From Uliginosibacterium sp036017065 (lineage in GTDB: Bacteria > Pseudomonadota > Gammaproteobacteria > Burkholderiales > Rhodocyclaceae): a stretch of DNA of 64,000 nt. Under the pieces are notes generated by a model that saw nothing but the letters and a program-made list of their open reading frames with translations, searched no databases and was not told the origin of the DNA. Shown here in pieces: positions 61,725 through 64,000 of this stretch (its first letter is position 1; the number at the start of each line of letters is the position of its first letter). The stretch lies in contig NZ_JAYXHR010000001.1 of assembly GCF_036017065.1 (NCBI RefSeq), positions 1,054,001 through 1,118,000 on the forward strand, given 5' to 3'. A program made the translations under genes and the position numbers.

Positions 61725-62166
61725 GCACGGTGTACTTGATGCTGACCGGCTCCGACACCGGGAAGCCGAACCCGAAGCCGACCCCCATGCCGCCGGTACC
61801 ACCGCCGATCACCACGCCGCTGGAAGGCCCGCTGTAGCGCCCGGCCACCACGGTCTCGATGAGGGCATCGGCACTCACCTCGCGGGCCTTCCTCAGCACG
61901 GCCGACGCAATGCTCTGGTGGCGGTCGTCGACGCCGACCGATGTGTTGTCCTCGATGTAGCCGAGGATCGAATACTTGCGCGGCGGATCGCCGTTGAACC
62001 ACACGTCGATGCCTTCCACCACGAAGCGGCTGCCGCCCTTGCCCTGATAGACGTTCTCGCGGCTTTCATGCGGGTAGAAGGACGCCGTGCCGCAAGCCGC
62101 CAGCAGGAAGGCGCAACACAGGGCAACCAGCGGGGAGCGCAGACGAAGCGTCATCATGATTTCCAT
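61708..62166 (-). CDS. Glycine-rich lipoprotein of unknown function
   Basis: 152 residues. The lipobox LLAACGTA gives a lipidated Cys25. The mature part has KYSILGYIEDNTSVGVDDRHQSIASAVLRKAREVSADALI, and a glycine-rich loop (GVVIGGGTGGMGVGFGFGF) before the C-terminus. A later ATG (62154) may be the real start. The function is unknown. The pattern recalls small outer-membrane lipoproteins found next to peptidase genes. Confidence 0.78.
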   Translation of the reverse strand: MEIMMTLRLRSPLVALCCAFLLAACGTASFYPHESRENVYQGKGGSRFVVEGIDVWFNGDPPRKYSILGYIEDNTSVGVDDRHQSIASAVLRKAREVSADALIETVVAGRYSGPSSGVVIGGGTGGMGVGFGFGFPVSEPVSIKYTVLRYLD

Positions 62167-62553
62167 GGTTGAACGACACAGGATCAGGCGGTGCCACGGG
62201 GCGGCCTTCAGTCTGGCATCGGCGAGCCAGAGTGGCCAACGTGTCCAGATGGCCGGGACCGATGGAGCCGCTATCAGGAGCTTGGAGCCATGCGACGGCC
62301 GATTCGTTCAGCCCCGGCCCGGCACGCTGCAACCGCCAAGGCCGGCCCTGCCAGCGGAAGGCCAGAGGAAGGCGTGCGTCCGGCTCCCGGCGCATCGCGA
62401 AAGCCGGCACCCGATCGCCCGTCCTGATACGGAACAGGAAAACCGCAGATCAGGCGCCCCCGCCGTTGCAGCGCAGGCAACAGGCGCCTAACATCTCGCC
62501 CCGATGGGCCTTCGCCCGCCTCCTCCCGTACACCCCCTGGATACCCGAAAACA
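62167..62553. other. Intergenic region upstream of pgk
   Basis: 387 bp between the divergent lipoprotein and pgk genes. I see no RNA gene or clear terminator. An open minus-strand frame up to 62410 has some protein-like composition, but it overlaps the lipoprotein gene and I do not accept it. Promoters for both neighbours must lie here, but I find no confident -35/-10 pair. Confidence 0.5.
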
Positions 62554-63786
62554 ATGAGCAAACTCTTCATCGAAGACCTGCCGCTCGCAGGCAAGCGCGC
62601 CCTGATCCGCGTGGACTTCAACGTGCCGGTCAAAAGCGGCGTGGTCGAGAGCGACAAGCGCATCCGCGCTGCCCTGCCCACCATCCAGTACGCGCTGGAC
62701 AAGGGTGCCTCCGTGGTGCTCATGTCCCACCTCGGTCGTCCCAATGGCCAGAAGGTCGCCAAGTACAGCCTGGCGCCGGTCGCCAAGCGCCTGGAGGAGT
62801 TGCTGGGCAAGCCGGTGCAGTTCATCGACGGCACCGTGGGCGCTGAAATCGAAGCCGCCGTCGGCAAGCTGAAGGCCGGTGAGGTCGCGCTGCTGGAGAA
62901 CGTGCGCTTCTACATCGAGGAAGAAGGCAAGGTGAAGGATGACGCCGGCAACAGCGTCAAGGCCGATCCGGCCAAGGTCGCCGAATTCCGCGCCGGCCTG
63001 TCCCGCCTGGGTGACGTGTTCATCAACGATGCCTTCGGCACCGCGCACCGCGCGCACTCCTCCATGGTCGGCGTCGACCTGCCGCGCGCTTCCGGCTACC
63101 TGCTGAAGAAGGAACTGGATTTCCTGGGTGAAGCGGTGAACAAGCCGGTGCGTCCGCTGGTGGCGATCATCGGCGGCTCCAAGATCAGCGGCAAAATCGA
63201 CGTCATCGAGGCCCTGCTGCCCAAGGTCGACAAGCTGCTCATCGGTGGCGGAATGGCCTTCACCTTCTTCGCCGCCAAGGGCCTGGAAGTCGGCAAGTCG
63301 CTGTGCGAACGCGACAAGATCGAACTGGCCAAGGCGCTGATCGCCAAGGCTGGCGACAAGCTGGAGCTGCCCATCGACACCATGGTGACCAAGAAGCTGG
63401 ACTTCGACGCCCGCACCCTCGACGGCCTGGTCGAAGTCGACTCCACCGCCATCCCGGCTGACCAGGAAGGCGTGGACATCGGCAGCAAGACGGCGGCCCG
63501 CTATGCCGACATCGTTCGCGGTGCCAAGACGGTGCTGTGGAACGGCCCGATGGGCGTGTTCGAGATCGACGCCTCGGCCAAGGGCACCTACGCCGTCGCC
63601 CACGCGCTGGTGGACGCGACCGCCAAGGGTGCGGTCACCATCGTCGGTGGTGGTGACTCCGTCGCCGCCGTCGAGAAGGCCGGCCTGGAAGACAAGGTGT
63701 CGCACGTTTCCACCGGTGGCGGCGCATCGCTGGAATTCCTGGAAGGCAAGGCCCTGCCCGGCGTGGACGCACTGAGCGACAAGTAA
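62554..63786 (+). CDS. pgk: Phosphoglycerate kinase, eukaryote-like type
   Basis: 410 residues. Glycolytic and gluconeogenic enzyme that interconverts 1,3-bisphosphoglycerate and 3-phosphoglycerate with ADP/ATP. All core motifs are present (RVDFNVPV, SHLGRPNG, NDAFGTAHRAHSSMVG, IGGSKISGKIDV, LIGGGMAFTF, WNGPMGVFE, GGGDSVAAVEK). An insertion after ENVRFYIEEEGKV (residues about 126-150, DDAGNSVKADPAKV) and the ending STGGGASLEFLEGKALPGVDALS match eukaryotic enzymes better than the usual betaproteobacterial one. A terminator follows. The glyceraldehyde-3-phosphate dehydrogenase gene is not visible next to it. Confidence 0.97.
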   Translation: MSKLFIEDLPLAGKRALIRVDFNVPVKSGVVESDKRIRAALPTIQYALDKGASVVLMSHLGRPNGQKVAKYSLAPVAKRLEELLGKPVQFIDGTVGAEIEAAVGKLKAGEVALLENVRFYIEEEGKVKDDAGNSVKADPAKVAEFRAGLSRLGDVFINDAFGTAHRAHSSMVGVDLPRASGYLLKKELDFLGEAVNKPVRPLVAIIGGSKISGKIDVIEALLPKVDKLLIGGGMAFTFFAAKGLEVGKSLCERDKIELAKALIAKAGDKLELPIDTMVTKKLDFDARTLDGLVEVDSTAIPADQEGVDIGSKTAARYADIVRGAKTVLWNGPMGVFEIDASAKGTYAVAHALVDATAKGAVTIVGGGDSVAAVEKAGLEDKVSHVSTGGGASLEFLEGKALPGVDALSDK

Positions 63787-63830
63787 GCCGGCACTCCAGC
63801 CCGCATTCCAGCCAGCACGGCTGGCCAAGC

Positions 63831-63862
63831 AAGAAAAAGCCCCGCACAAGCGGGGCTTCTTT
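63831..63862. terminator. Bidirectional terminator after pgk
   Basis: AAGCCCCGC pairs with GCGGGGCTT around a 4-nt loop, with CTTT on the plus side and five T on the minus side. It lies between pgk and a convergent minus-strand gene and can serve both. Confidence 0.8.
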
Positions 63863-63905
63863 CGTGCCTGATGATGCGAGCACGTCTGCGGCGACAGTCC
63901 GCCCT

Positions 63906-64000
63906 TCACGCAAAGGCCGACATCAGCGACCGCGTCACCTCCGTCACATCCTGGACCGCCTGGTAGGCGGCCACGGCGTCGACGTTTTCCCGCACGGAGG
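63906..64000 (-). CDS. C-terminal fragment of an unknown protein
   Basis: The last 31 codons of a minus-strand gene whose start lies beyond the window edge. They end QAVQDVTEVTRSLMSAFA and look helical, with coding-like composition. They lie in front of the shared terminator, as a 3' end should. Too little is seen to name it. Confidence 0.5.
   Translation of the reverse strand, partial: SVRENVDAVAAYQAVQDVTEVTRSLMSAFA

Noticed and set aside
62066..62410. Minus-strand frame of 114 codons upstream of the lipoprotein gene
   Set aside because: Part of it reads like a protein, but it overlaps the lipoprotein gene by 100 bp and changes to shadow sequence there. It could be a remnant, but I have no support for it.

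Overview
The window reads as a chromosome segment of a high-GC betaproteobacterium. The evidence is the gene order thrS-infC-rpmI-rplT-pheS, the block PHP phosphatase / Sua5-YciO / M50 protease / scpA / scpB / rluB, a tandem glycine riboswitch driving gcvT-gcvH-gcvP, and a cold-shock gene next to a second IF-1 gene. Rhodocyclales (Zoogloeaceae/Rhodocyclaceae) is my best guess from the protein sequences, but this is an inference. I see no insertion sequence, prophage, CRISPR array or plasmid-type origin. Codon use looks uniform, apart from a small AT-rich patch in front of a toxin-antitoxin pair.

Layout. 1-4.2 kb: translation genes on the minus strand (pheS partial, rplT, rpmI, infC with an AUC start, thrS) and a tRNA-Val(GAC) with a near-perfect promoter. 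4.2-9.1 kb: a minus-strand operon for rRNA modification and chromosome condensation (rluB, scpB, scpA, M50 peptidase, YciO-like, PHP phosphatase). 9.2-15.1 kb: a CPBP membrane protease, then the glycine riboswitch and the glycine cleavage genes on the plus strand. 15.1-18.0 kb: an operon of TPR, DUF4037, DUF4125 and secreted OB-like proteins. 18.2-23.5 kb: AMP nucleosidase, a secreted HbpS/GlcG-like protein with a two-component pair, and an unknown helical protein. 23.8-28.5 kb: periplasmic binding protein, histidine kinase, response regulator, then murJ.

28.6-41.8 kb: a 1074-residue fusion of an acetoacetate-decarboxylase-like domain with an FAD oxidoreductase, an amidohydrolase, an OmpA-like protein, an AraC/GyrI regulator, a TTC38-like protein, an ECF sigma/anti-sigma pair with a secreted COG4315 protein, two DMT exporters and a RluA-type synthase. 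41.9-46.1 kb: a RES-Xre toxin-antitoxin pair, an unknown gene, a small HTH protein plus a stand-alone Clp-N protein under a promoter with two identical palindromes, and the YlqF/RbgA GTPase. 46.1-56.3 kb: mixed housekeeping and signalling genes (YnfA, diguanylate cyclase, SlyX, AEC transporter, PilZ protein, pectate lyase lipoprotein, triple-GAF protein, cold-shock protein, IF-1, orphan ParA). 56.5-64 kb: an alpha/beta hydrolase, a FeeM-like N-acyl amino acid synthase behind a cluster of palindromes, an M48-like protein that has lost its zinc motif, a YaeI-type phosphoesterase, a YgjP-type metallopeptidase, and a phosphoglycerate kinase of eukaryote-like type.

Most of the window is ordinary core genome. 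The parts most worth a second look are the HTH/Clp-N operon with its twin operators and probable leaderless start, the FeeM-like synthase with its palindromes and inactive M48 neighbour, the decarboxylase/FAD fusion, the eukaryote-type pgk, and the TPR/DUF4037/DUF4125 operon.
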